Positions 16,742 to 25,239 of a stretch of 64,000 bases of DNA are shown here, one piece after another. How positions within the stretch are numbered: the stretch's first letter is position 1; the number at the start of each line of letters is the position of its first letter. Source of the DNA: Bacteroidetes bacterium UBA2364 (lineage in GTDB: Bacteria; Bacteroidota; Rhodothermia; Rhodothermales; UBA2364); NCBI GenBank assembly GCA_002344075.1, contig DDTM01000106.1:5381-69380 (forward strand), read 5' to 3'. The position numbers and the translations under genes were made by a program. The notes beneath the pieces are model-generated. The model was not told the origin of the DNA, made no database searches, and saw only the letters and a list, made by a program, of their open reading frames with translations.

Positions 16742-19627
16742 ATGAATGCCCGTTTAATGCATCGAATTGCCGCCGGATTTTCCTTCTTATACGCATTTGT
16801 GATCTATTTCCTGACGATGGCCGATACTGTGTCCTTCTGGGACTGTGGCGAGTTTATTGCCATCGGTCATGGCTTACAGGTCTCGCACCCGCCCGGCGCA
16901 CCTTTTTACATGCTTATTGGGCGGCTCTTCTCGATGTTTATGCCGACATCCCAAATTGCATGGAGCGTCAACCTAATCTCGGTACTTTCCTCTGCTGGAA
17001 CCACCTTACTTACGTATCTGATTGTCACACGGATGATTGAGGAATGGAAAGGCCGACTTGAAAATTGGGAAGGATTAGACTTGGTGGCGGGATTGGGCGG
17101 TGGTCTGATAGCAGCTCTCACCTTTACCGTGACCGACTCGCACTGGTTCAACTCGGTCGAGGCCGAGGTATATGCCATTTCTATGTTCTTCACAGCCCTT
17201 GTGGTTTGGCTAACCTTCAAATGGGTGGACCAAGTGCGCCGCGATGAACAAAAATTAGGTGGGCAACTCGGTGGGGTTTCTTCCCGATGGCTTTTATTGA
17301 TTGCATACTTATTCGGATTAGCCACAGGCGTTCACTTGCTCAACTTGTTGGCCATCTTTTTTACGGGTCTGCTGGTGTACTACGAAAAATTCGACAAGCC
17401 GGAGTTTACCAATGGAAAACGATTCAAAGGCATTGTCATCACCGGACTTTTGTCTTCGGTTATTTTCTTTATCATTTATCCGGGTATCATCCAAAGCCTG
17501 CCTTCTCTTGCTGGTAGTTCGGGTGTACCAGGGCTTGTGATGTTGGTGGTACCTTTTGTCGTAGCCGCATTGGTTTACTACTCTCATATCAATAAAAAAC
17601 AATTGCTTAATTTATTTAGTATTGGCTTATTGTTGGTGATTATTGGATATTCTACCTACGCCCTAATATTCATTCGTAGTGCTGCCAATCCGCCAATTGA
17701 TGAGAATGATCCAGAAACGGTGGATGCCATCGTTTCTTATTTGAAACGAGAGCAATATGGCAGAACACCGTTGCTTACTGGCGCTTCTTACGACAACGAT
17801 ACGGGCACTATAGACCCAGAAAAAAACAAACTTTTCCCTCGCCGATGGTCAGACCAAAGCCAAGAGCACATCCGGTTTTATGCGCAGTTCGACTCCGATT
17901 GGGACTTTTTCTGGCGATATCAGGTAAATCACATGTATATCCGTTATTTTCTCTGGAATTTCATGGGGAAAGCCGGAGACTACCAAGGCGCTTCTTGGAT
18001 TGCTTTCCCGGATGCGAATATCGAGGCCAATATGCAAACCCCCAGCGAGAAAAAATCGCACAATGCTCTTTACGGGTTACCGCTTTTACTGGGACTAATC
18101 GGGATGGGCTGGCACATTAAACAAGACTGGCGAAGGGCTTTTGCTGTGGGGATTTTATTCTTTGTTACAGGAATTGGCATTATCCTATATCTGAACCAAA
18201 CCCCCATGCAGCCACGGGAGCGCGATTATGCCTATGTGGCCAGCTTCTGGGCCTTTGCCTTCTGGATAGGGATTGGTGCCACGGGATTGATCGAATTGGC
18301 CGGGCAGGCCCTTAGAAATCTTGCATCATCTGCCAAAACCGGGGCAGCGGGGGCTGTTCTGGCACTTTGTTTTGTTGCCGTGCCGGGCCATATGCTCATG
18401 GAAAACTATGCCGACCACAACCGCAAAGGCGAGCGTGTGGCATGGGATTATGCGTGGAATATGTTGAATTCTCTCGAAAAAGACGCCATTATTTTTACCA
18501 ATGGTGATAATGACACCTTCCCACTCTGGTATCTGCAAGAAGTGGAAGGGGTGCGACGAGATGTCCGCGTTGTAAACCTCTCTTTGCTACAAACACCGTG
18601 GTACATCCGACAATTAAAAAACCAAAAGTCTCACAATGCGGCTCCATTGCCCATTTCTATGACTGATGCAGCCATTGACGCCATAGATATCCAACCAATC
18701 GAAGGCGGCGGCCAAAAGGTATCTCTTCCGTTAAACCCAAGCATCTTTCAAACTGGTGGGGTTTTTAATCATGCTATGGCAGATTCGCTTCAGGCCCCCA
18801 CAAAGATGGAATGGACCGTGAAAGGACATCCGTACTCCGAAGAAATCAGTCTTTTGTATCCAAACGATCAGGCCGTATTAGACGTAATCAAAACCAATGC
18901 CGAGCAAGGTTGGAAACGCCCTATCTATTTTGCCGTCACCGTTGCACCAGATGGCTTGGTTAACTTGGAAGATTACCTACAGTTAGAAGGGTTGGCTACG
19001 AGGGTGGTTCCTATTCAGCACCATGAATCACAAGGACGGGTGGTTCCAGATGTTATGCTCCGGCGCACGGCGCAATTTCGCTTTACAGGTCTAAACGACC
19101 CTAATATCTATTTCGATGATAATATTCGGGGTATGACGGATAACTACCGGACGCTTTTCCTACAACTGGCAGATCAATTGATTCGCTCCGGTAAAACAAC
19201 CGAGGCCAGACAAGTGGTGGAGCGATTGGCAAAGCAGGTAGATCCAAAAGTGATCCCTCCGGATTTTTATTCTACCTATCTGTTTTCGGAAACCTACCGC
19301 AAAATGGGAGAAACCAAGCGCGCAGATGAAATGATGCGAACCGCCGAAAACATGGCCATCCGACAATACAAAGCGGGTACAGACGTAGAAAAAGCCCAAC
19401 TCTATGCCGAACAAATTTGGCGGACGTATATGATTGGTGGGCAATTCGACAAAGCCGCACAATACGGGCAACGGCTGATGCGCGAACTTGGCCTGCAAAA
19501 CGAGGAATACCGTATGGATGCCAAACAGCTCAAAGACTTGTTCGAGGAATCCAAACGGTATCAAGAAGAACAAGAACGTGCCTCTGCCGATACCTTACAA
19601 AGCCTGCCCGACACCTTGCAACAGTAA
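16742..19627 (+). CDS. DUF2723 (GT117) membrane glycosyltransferase
   Basis: This 961-residue protein has a DUF2723/GT117 domain at its N-terminus: 'LTMADTVSFWDCGEFIAIG' and 'HPPGAPFYMLIGRLFSMF' carry the acidic and glycine residues typical of GT-C enzymes. About 12 hydrophobic helices extend to residue ~550, followed by a soluble periplasmic half that ends in TPR-like helices (~800-940). In Bacteroidota this family is proposed to act in protein O-glycosylation at the inner membrane. A terminator follows, so it is probably monocistronic. Confidence 0.85.
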   Translation: MNARLMHRIAAGFSFLYAFVIYFLTMADTVSFWDCGEFIAIGHGLQVSHPPGAPFYMLIGRLFSMFMPTSQIAWSVNLISVLSSAGTTLLTYLIVTRMIEEWKGRLENWEGLDLVAGLGGGLIAALTFTVTDSHWFNSVEAEVYAISMFFTALVVWLTFKWVDQVRRDEQKLGGQLGGVSSRWLLLIAYLFGLATGVHLLNLLAIFFTGLLVYYEKFDKPEFTNGKRFKGIVITGLLSSVIFFIIYPGIIQSLPSLAGSSGVPGLVMLVVPFVVAALVYYSHINKKQLLNLFSIGLLLVIIGYSTYALIFIRSAANPPIDENDPETVDAIVSYLKREQYGRTPLLTGASYDNDTGTIDPEKNKLFPRRWSDQSQEHIRFYAQFDSDWDFFWRYQVNHMYIRYFLWNFMGKAGDYQGASWIAFPDANIEANMQTPSEKKSHNALYGLPLLLGLIGMGWHIKQDWRRAFAVGILFFVTGIGIILYLNQTPMQPRERDYAYVASFWAFAFWIGIGATGLIELAGQALRNLASSAKTGAAGAVLALCFVAVPGHMLMENYADHNRKGERVAWDYAWNMLNSLEKDAIIFTNGDNDTFPLWYLQEVEGVRRDVRVVNLSLLQTPWYIRQLKNQKSHNAAPLPISMTDAAIDAIDIQPIEGGGQKVSLPLNPSIFQTGGVFNHAMADSLQAPTKMEWTVKGHPYSEEISLLYPNDQAVLDVIKTNAEQGWKRPIYFAVTVAPDGLVNLEDYLQLEGLATRVVPIQHHESQGRVVPDVMLRRTAQFRFTGLNDPNIYFDDNIRGMTDNYRTLFLQLADQLIRSGKTTEARQVVERLAKQVDPKVIPPDFYSTYLFSETYRKMGETKRADEMMRTAENMAIRQYKAGTDVEKAQLYAEQIWRTYMIGGQFDKAAQYGQRLMRELGLQNEEYRMDAKQLKDLFEESKRYQEEQERASADTLQSLPDTLQQ

Positions 19628-19649
19628 TCGGGGTAGCTATATGGTTTAT

Positions 19650-19675
19650 ACGGAGGCTCACAAGGCCTCCGTTTT
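19650..19675 (+). terminator. Intrinsic terminator after the GT117 gene
   Basis: CGGAGGC (19651-19657) pairs with GCCTCCG (19665-19671) around a 7-base loop and is followed by four T. Its position 22 bp after the stop argues that the HIT gene starts downstream at 19680 or 19710. Confidence 0.8.
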
Positions 19676-19709
19676 GGTTATGATTCATCCCACGCAAGAC
19701 CGCATCCGT

Positions 19710-20186
19710 ATGTCCGAAACTGCCATTTGCCCATTTTGCCCGCCAGCAGTAGAGAATGCTGTTTTTGCAGAAGACGCAACCTGTCGGGCTATTTACAACC
19801 TGTCACCGATTTTGCCTGGCCATATTTTAGTGATTCCCAAACGGCATGTGGGACGAATTGCGGAATTATGGGAGGATGAATGGGTTCAATTTTGGGTTTT
19901 TGCACGCCAAATGGCCAGTTTTGTTATGGCTTATTTTTATGCCGATGGCTGTGATTGGACTATTCAGGACGGCGGCTCTGCCGGACAAACCGTAGGCCAC
20001 GTACACCTACACCTGATTCCGCGTTACATCGGAGACTTACCAAAGGCAGGCGATTGGTATCCTCGTCTAGTGGCACAACAGTCGGGGGACTCTTCGGAAA
20101 GACCAGGTCTGAATCCGGACGAGATGGCACAAATCATTCAGCACCTCCGCACGGAAGTGGCGCGAAGAAAGCAATCATTTGTATGA
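19710..20186 (+). CDS. HIT family protein (histidine triad hydrolase)
   Basis: From the ATG at 19710 (MSETAICPFC) this is a 158-residue protein. It has the histidine triad 'GQTVGHVHLHLIPRY', 'HILVIPKRHVGRI', and an N-terminal CPFC pair that may bind zinc. HIT proteins hydrolyse nucleoside phosphoramidates or diadenosine polyphosphates. An alternative ATG at 19680 is possible; longer starts would run through the upstream terminator. Confidence 0.88.
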   Translation: MSETAICPFCPPAVENAVFAEDATCRAIYNLSPILPGHILVIPKRHVGRIAELWEDEWVQFWVFARQMASFVMAYFYADGCDWTIQDGGSAGQTVGHVHLHLIPRYIGDLPKAGDWYPRLVAQQSGDSSERPGLNPDEMAQIIQHLRTEVARRKQSFV

Positions 20187-20452
20187 AATTGCATATAAGG
20201 ACAAAAGAAGAGGCGAGGATTTTGTTTTTTTAGGCACGTATCATACATGTAGGACCACTCACTTTTAATTTTCAGTCTTATACGATTGTATGGTACCTAA
20301 ACTTGGTAGAAGGACAGAATAGGTTCCAAAAACCTGTGCCCTGCCTTAAACCTGTATGGATTAAGCGATTTCAGAAAACTTATGTGCGGAGTGCGGGATC
20401 AGGCGGGAAAGTGCGTAGTTTTACACCAACACCAACCCATGGCATCAGCAAT

Positions 20453-22399
20453 ATGAGCAGCGAAAAAGCAACCCATGAAAAAGACTTTATTGTAACCGCC
20501 CGGAAATACCGGCCACAAACCTTTGGGGATTTGGTCTCACAGGCACATGTCTCCGAGACGCTGCGAAATGCGATCCAATCGGGCCGCTTGGCCCATGCCT
20601 ATTTATTCAGCGGGCCACGCGGTGTGGGTAAAACCACAGGAGCACGCCTATTGGCCAAAGCAATCAATTGTACCACCCCACTTTCCGAGCGAGACCGAGG
20701 CGAGGCTTGCCGGCAGTGCGAATCGTGCCGAAGTTTCGAGGAAGGGCGAAGTCTGAACATTATTGAAATTGATGCGGCCTCCAACAACTCGGTGGACGAC
20801 ATCCGGGCATTGCGAGACAAAGTCATTATTCCACCGCAAGGTGCCCGCAAAAAAGTATATATTATAGACGAAGTACATATGTTGTCCAATGCCGCCTTTA
20901 ATGCCCTATTAAAGACGTTGGAAGAACCTCCTCCACATGCACTATTTATTTTTGCCACCACCGAGCCGCATAAAGTCTTACCGACCATTTTATCGCGGTG
21001 CCAACGCTTCGACTTTAAGCGTATTCCGGTTACCGATATTGTGGGCCGGCTCAAGGAAATTTGCAGCATAGAAGGGTTTACGGCAGACGAAGAATCGTTG
21101 GTACTCATTGCACAAAAAGGTGATGGCGCACTCCGCGATGCCCTCTCGGTATTTGATCAGTCTATTGCCCTTTGTGGTACCGATCTCCACTACGTAGAAC
21201 TGGCCAAGGCACTTGGGGTTATTGCAAATGACCTATATTTTACCATTACAGACCTGATTCACCAGCGGGAAACAGCCCCCATTTTTAGTTTTGTTCAAGA
21301 TTTGGTCACTTCTGGGGCAGATTATTTAGAATTCGTTGGCGGACTATCGGGCCACCTTCGGAACTTATTGGTGGCCCATTCCACAAAATCTGGCGCCTTG
21401 ATTGAGGCTGCCGAAGCTGTACAACAGCGATATCAGGAGGAAGCGACTCGCTTTGCCGAACCAGACTTGCTCCGGATGCTGCAATTGGTATCGGAGGGAG
21501 AACAAACCCTTAAAACCAGTGCCCAACCGCGCCTTCGTTTAGAGATGATGCTGGTCAAATTGGTTACCATGCCTGCATCGGTGGACCTCAACCAGTTATT
21601 GCGGCACTTAGGCCGTCTTGAGTCACAAATAAAATCTGGTCATGTACCTCCGGCAGCCTCCTCTTCCGGATCTTCGGCAAGCCCTGCTTCTTCGCCACCC
21701 ACGGATGGAGGCCCCCCCGCTTTGGTATCCAAACCCACCTCTTATGTCAGTTCCAGATCCATCCCCAACGCAGACCCGCCCCCAACAGTAGCAGCGCCTG
21801 CCCCCACCACTGTCCTCACCCCAAAAGTAGAACGTGCTCAGACCACATCCAGAACGCCCGTTTCTTATGAAGCCCTTTTTGGTAAACCAGCATTGGCTGG
21901 TGTTACGCCCGCTCATCCAACCAAAGTACAAGATCCAGAAACCCCGTCAACCACCCTCAGTCAGCCAGCGGTACGTATTCAGGTCGCTGAAAAAGCGGCT
22001 CAGGAAGATTATAACCGGATATTCTTCCAAGCCAATAAACATTGGTCAGACTTCCTCAGTCGGATTAAGCGGGGGCGCATTGCCATATTTGGAATGCTAA
22101 ACCAGACACGCTTAGAGCGTGCAGAACGGACTACCTTAATGATTGCTGCGCCAGATGTAATGCATGCAGACTTATTGACACAACAACGAGACTGGCTGGC
22201 TTCGGAGTTGGCAGATGTAGCAGGGCTAAGCCACCCCCCAAACTTGACCTTCTATATACAACCCGCACAACAATCTGAAACCGCACAAAAGACCGAAGCC
22301 GAAGCAAACGATCCCTACCAACAACTACAACGCCTCAGTCAAACCAACGCCACAGTTCGCGCCCTGATAGATCACTTCGGTGCAGAAATCGTCTGGTGA
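20453..22399 (+). CDS. dnaX: DNA polymerase III subunit gamma/tau
   Basis: From the ATG at 20453 this is a 648-residue clamp-loader subunit. It has Walker A 'GPRGVGKTT' (54-62), a four-cysteine zinc site (C73, C86, C89, C92), Walker B 'VYIIDEVHML' and the sensor 'LSRCQRFDFKRI'. After domain III (~375) comes a Pro/Ser/Thr-rich linker (~405-520) and a C-terminal tau-like domain, so this is the full tau form. The frame is open upstream to 20303, but that stretch does not look coding. Confidence 0.93.
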   Translation: MSSEKATHEKDFIVTARKYRPQTFGDLVSQAHVSETLRNAIQSGRLAHAYLFSGPRGVGKTTGARLLAKAINCTTPLSERDRGEACRQCESCRSFEEGRSLNIIEIDAASNNSVDDIRALRDKVIIPPQGARKKVYIIDEVHMLSNAAFNALLKTLEEPPPHALFIFATTEPHKVLPTILSRCQRFDFKRIPVTDIVGRLKEICSIEGFTADEESLVLIAQKGDGALRDALSVFDQSIALCGTDLHYVELAKALGVIANDLYFTITDLIHQRETAPIFSFVQDLVTSGADYLEFVGGLSGHLRNLLVAHSTKSGALIEAAEAVQQRYQEEATRFAEPDLLRMLQLVSEGEQTLKTSAQPRLRLEMMLVKLVTMPASVDLNQLLRHLGRLESQIKSGHVPPAASSSGSSASPASSPPTDGGPPALVSKPTSYVSSRSIPNADPPPTVAAPAPTTVLTPKVERAQTTSRTPVSYEALFGKPALAGVTPAHPTKVQDPETPSTTLSQPAVRIQVAEKAAQEDYNRIFFQANKHWSDFLSRIKRGRIAIFGMLNQTRLERAERTTLMIAAPDVMHADLLTQQRDWLASELADVAGLSHPPNLTFYIQPAQQSETAQKTEAEANDPYQQLQRLSQTNATVRALIDHFGAEIVW

Positions 22400-22432
22400 T
22401 TCTTTCTTAATTCTCATAAAGCGACTACTCTC

Positions 22433-23071
22433 TTGAACTTTTTGGCACACCTCTTTCTGGCCGAGAACTCGCCGGAATCCCGATTGGGTAACCTCCTTGG
22501 GGATTTTGTAAAAGGCAGTTTGGCCTCGTTACCCTTTCCACCGGATGTGGTTAAAGGAATTGCGGAACATCGCCATATAGATGTTTATACTGATCGCCAT
22601 CTTATTGTAAAACAAAGCCAAACCCTTATCGGTAGTCATAACCGACGCTTTGCGGGTATTGCCATAGACGTTATCTACGATCATTTTTTGGCACGTGACT
22701 GGTCCTCGTTCCATCCCATACCGCTTCAGGAGTTCACGGCCCAATGCTATCGTGAAGTCAAGGGTCAGTGGGATCTGCTGCCACCACGACTTCGATTTGT
22801 ATTGCCTTACATGGAAAAAGACGACTGGTTAGCCGGATATGCCCACCGTATTGGGATCGAAAACGCCTTGACGGGACTGGGGAAGCGAATGCAACGTCAA
22901 TTTGGAGTCTCCAACCAATTTGCCGACACCTATTTAGATTTCACGACCCATTATGGCACATTGGAAGAACACTTCACGACCTTTTTTCCGCAACTACACG
23001 CATTTGTTGCTACTTTACGGAAAGACGCTGTTACTCCCATAGCCGAAGTTCCGGCTACTGTTCAGAAATAA
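22433..23071 (+). CDS. Acyl carrier protein phosphodiesterase-like (AcpH/DUF479)
   Basis: This 212-residue protein has the AcpH signature 'MNFLAHLFLAENSPESRLGN' followed by 'LLGDFVKGS', 'IAEHRHIDVYTDRH' and 'DVIYDHFLARDW'. Its histidine and aspartate residues match the HD-like metal site of this family. AcpH removes the 4'-phosphopantetheine group from acyl carrier protein. The start is TTG, 33 bp after dnaX, giving the family's normal first residue. Confidence 0.85.
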   Translation: MNFLAHLFLAENSPESRLGNLLGDFVKGSLASLPFPPDVVKGIAEHRHIDVYTDRHLIVKQSQTLIGSHNRRFAGIAIDVIYDHFLARDWSSFHPIPLQEFTAQCYREVKGQWDLLPPRLRFVLPYMEKDDWLAGYAHRIGIENALTGLGKRMQRQFGVSNQFADTYLDFTTHYGTLEEHFTTFFPQLHAFVATLRKDAVTPIAEVPATVQK

Positions 23072-23087
23072 TCATAGCCCTACTTTT

Positions 23088-23867
23088 ATGCAAAGCAGAA
23101 TCCTACGTTCTTTTTCCATACTTTTCCTGAGCGCATTCTTTTTGAACGCCTGCGACATTTTCAACAAAGCGGAGGTCCAAATAGAAGATCTGGTGGTGGG
23201 TACTGGCGAGGTTGGTAGTTTGTACAATTCATGGCAGGTACAATATACCGCAACCATACTCGGACAAACCACGCCTTTTGAGCAATCTACTGCTGAAAAG
23301 CCCCTGACGTTTGTCAATGATTTTTCAATCTCCCCCACAGGTTTTAGTGACGGTATTCAAGGGATGCGTGTGGGCGGAAAGCGGAAGATAACCGTCCCGC
23401 CCAGTTTGGCCTGGGGACGAGACGGTATCAAAGACCGCAACGGAAAGGTAATCGTCCCCAAAAATGCCACCATCATCTTTGAAGTAGAATTATTAGGGCA
23501 GCCTTCGGTCACCAAGACAGAAATTACGGCAGGGTCTGGGGAAGAGGCAGACCAAAATGACTTGCTCGAAGTGAAATATAAAGGCTATTTTGTGGATGCT
23601 CGCGGCTACTTCACCGATGGGACGGTTTTTGACCAATCTACGGGTGACGCCACGTTTAAATTTACTCTTGGCGTGAGCAATGTAATTCCCGGATGGCATT
23701 TGGGTTTGGTGGGCGCCCGAAAAGGAACCAAGCGCACGTTGATTATCCCGCCACACCTTGGCTATGGCTCTTATGGCGTTCCCAATTATCAGTCTGGCGG
23801 ATATTCTATTCCTCCTCATGCCACACTGGGCTTCGAGGTGGAAGTTGTTAATATCACCAAAGGGTAA
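23088..23867 (+). CDS. Lipoprotein with two FKBP-type peptidyl-prolyl isomerase domains
   Basis: This 259-residue protein has a signal peptide and lipobox ('FLNAC', Cys22) and then two FKBP-like domains. Domain 1 (~40-130) has 'GIQGMRVGGKRKITVPPSLAWG'-type residues and ends with 'IIFEVELL'. Domain 2 (~145-258) has 'VFDQSTGDATFKFTLG', 'VIPGWHLGLVGARKGTKR' and 'LGFEVEVV'. The fold should catalyse proline isomerisation or act as a periplasmic chaperone. Domain 1 lacks the usual DGTxFDSS start, so it may be inactive. It lies 16 bp after the AcpH-like gene. Confidence 0.85.
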   Translation: MQSRILRSFSILFLSAFFLNACDIFNKAEVQIEDLVVGTGEVGSLYNSWQVQYTATILGQTTPFEQSTAEKPLTFVNDFSISPTGFSDGIQGMRVGGKRKITVPPSLAWGRDGIKDRNGKVIVPKNATIIFEVELLGQPSVTKTEITAGSGEEADQNDLLEVKYKGYFVDARGYFTDGTVFDQSTGDATFKFTLGVSNVIPGWHLGLVGARKGTKRTLIIPPHLGYGSYGVPNYQSGGYSIPPHATLGFEVEVVNITKG

Positions 23868-24315
23868 CACAAAACGTATTACAAGATCAATGGATAGGCT
23901 TCCTATATCATTGTTTATTAATTACTTGGATCCTGCTAAATGAGAGTTTCACATGACCTAAACATATACATCCGGAGTTGCAAAAAGGGAAAACTCTCTT
24001 GGTGACAAATGCCTTCGACGACAAAACTTATGATGTGGTCGAAGGCGTTTTACGTAAATATCGTGACCTCGAAGAAAAAGAAATGACGCAAGATTTTTCT
24101 TTAGAGATGAGATGTGTTTTCCACATTGCATACAGTGCTAAGGGGAGTATTTCAAAAATGCAAATACCATAGATTAAATAATATGTGGAAGATATACCTG
24201 TTCTATACTTTGGGAAGTTTTGAACTGTATCCTATGAGTTTTACACGTTGATAGGGAAAAAATACATAAAAGCGCCTAATCTTCACACGATTAACCAACC
24301 TGATTTCGAGATATA
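23868..24315. other. Intergenic stretch with a degraded-looking ORF and one repeat copy
   Basis: A 64-codon frame from a TTG at 23978 to 24172 ('LLVTNAFDDKTYDVVEGVLR') uses coding-like codons but matches no family I know; it may be a gene remnant. On the minus strand, 24185-24236 resembles the repeat boxes at 49563 and 62359, sharing the 16-mer TTCAAAACTTCCCAAA. Confidence 0.4.
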
Positions 24316-24993
24316 ATGCAGGATTTGTCATCCCCTTTGCCTGAAACCGCGCCCCAAACTGCCTTGCAGGTATTGCCAATGGCTTTTTTCAATCGCCACC
24401 CGCTGGAGGTAGCACGAAGCCTGATTGGCAAGAGAGTGGTTTTAGAGTCCAACGCAGGAACAGTCCTTTCCGGAAAAATTGTAGAAACCGAGGCATATCG
24501 TTGGGACGAGGCGGGTTGCCATGCTTGGAAAAACGTACTCTCTGATGGACAAGTACGCGACAAAACGCTCATTTCTGCGGGACTTTTTGACGATCCCGGA
24601 ACCAGTTACGTATATATCAGCTATGGTTTGCACCGAATGCTGAATGTGGTTTGTGAGCCAAAAGGCGTAGGTGCAGGCGTATTAATTAGGGCGGTAGAAC
24701 CGATTACAGGCCTGCAAGCAATGCAGGCCAACCGGCCCAGTACCAAGCGCCCAATCGATCTAACAAATGGGCCAGGAAAACTTTGTCAGGCGTTCGGGAT
24801 TGATGTTTTACACCATCGTAAATCTTTACAAAATGGTCCTTTATACCTAATGGATGGGATAGAAAATGCCCAACAAAAGATCGGCTGCTCCACCCGAATC
24901 GGTCTGGCTAAAGGTATGGGCGACAAGTTGCCATGGCGGTTTTTTGAGGTTCAAAACCCGTTTGTTAGTAAGGGTAAAGTGGTCATTTTTTAA
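24316..24993 (+). CDS. DNA-3-methyladenine glycosylase (AAG/MPG family)
   Basis: This 225-residue protein matches the AAG/MPG family: 'PLEVARSLIGKRVV', 'GKIVETEAYRWDEAGCHAW' with the catalytic glutamate, 'SYVYISYGLHRMLNVVCEP', 'GVLIRAVEP' and 'LTNGPGKLCQAFGI'. It removes alkylated purines and hypoxanthine in base excision repair. Together with the ATL and Ogt proteins it gives this window three alkylation-repair genes at separate sites. Confidence 0.93.
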   Translation: MQDLSSPLPETAPQTALQVLPMAFFNRHPLEVARSLIGKRVVLESNAGTVLSGKIVETEAYRWDEAGCHAWKNVLSDGQVRDKTLISAGLFDDPGTSYVYISYGLHRMLNVVCEPKGVGAGVLIRAVEPITGLQAMQANRPSTKRPIDLTNGPGKLCQAFGIDVLHHRKSLQNGPLYLMDGIENAQQKIGCSTRIGLAKGMGDKLPWRFFEVQNPFVSKGKVVIF

Positions 24994-25239
24994 AGTAACA
25001 CTACTCAGCCTAATAGGCATCACCTCCCCAAACAGATTCGATCTCATCGTCTCCTTTAACCAAAGTCCTTGATATGTGACAAATCGTTTTTTGAAAAGAA
25101 CCAACCCACGTGCATAACATTTACATAAAAGGTACTGCTTTACCAATACAAAACCATTGTTTTTTCGTGGTGCATTAAATCTTTTACGCGCCAAAAGTGG
25201 TTATCTTATATTCTTCATCCCTAACCAAGCCATGCCATC

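Noticed and set aside
20303..20452. 50-codon N-terminal extension of dnaX
   Set aside because: Composition is not coding-like, and the family's normal start matches the ATG at 20453.
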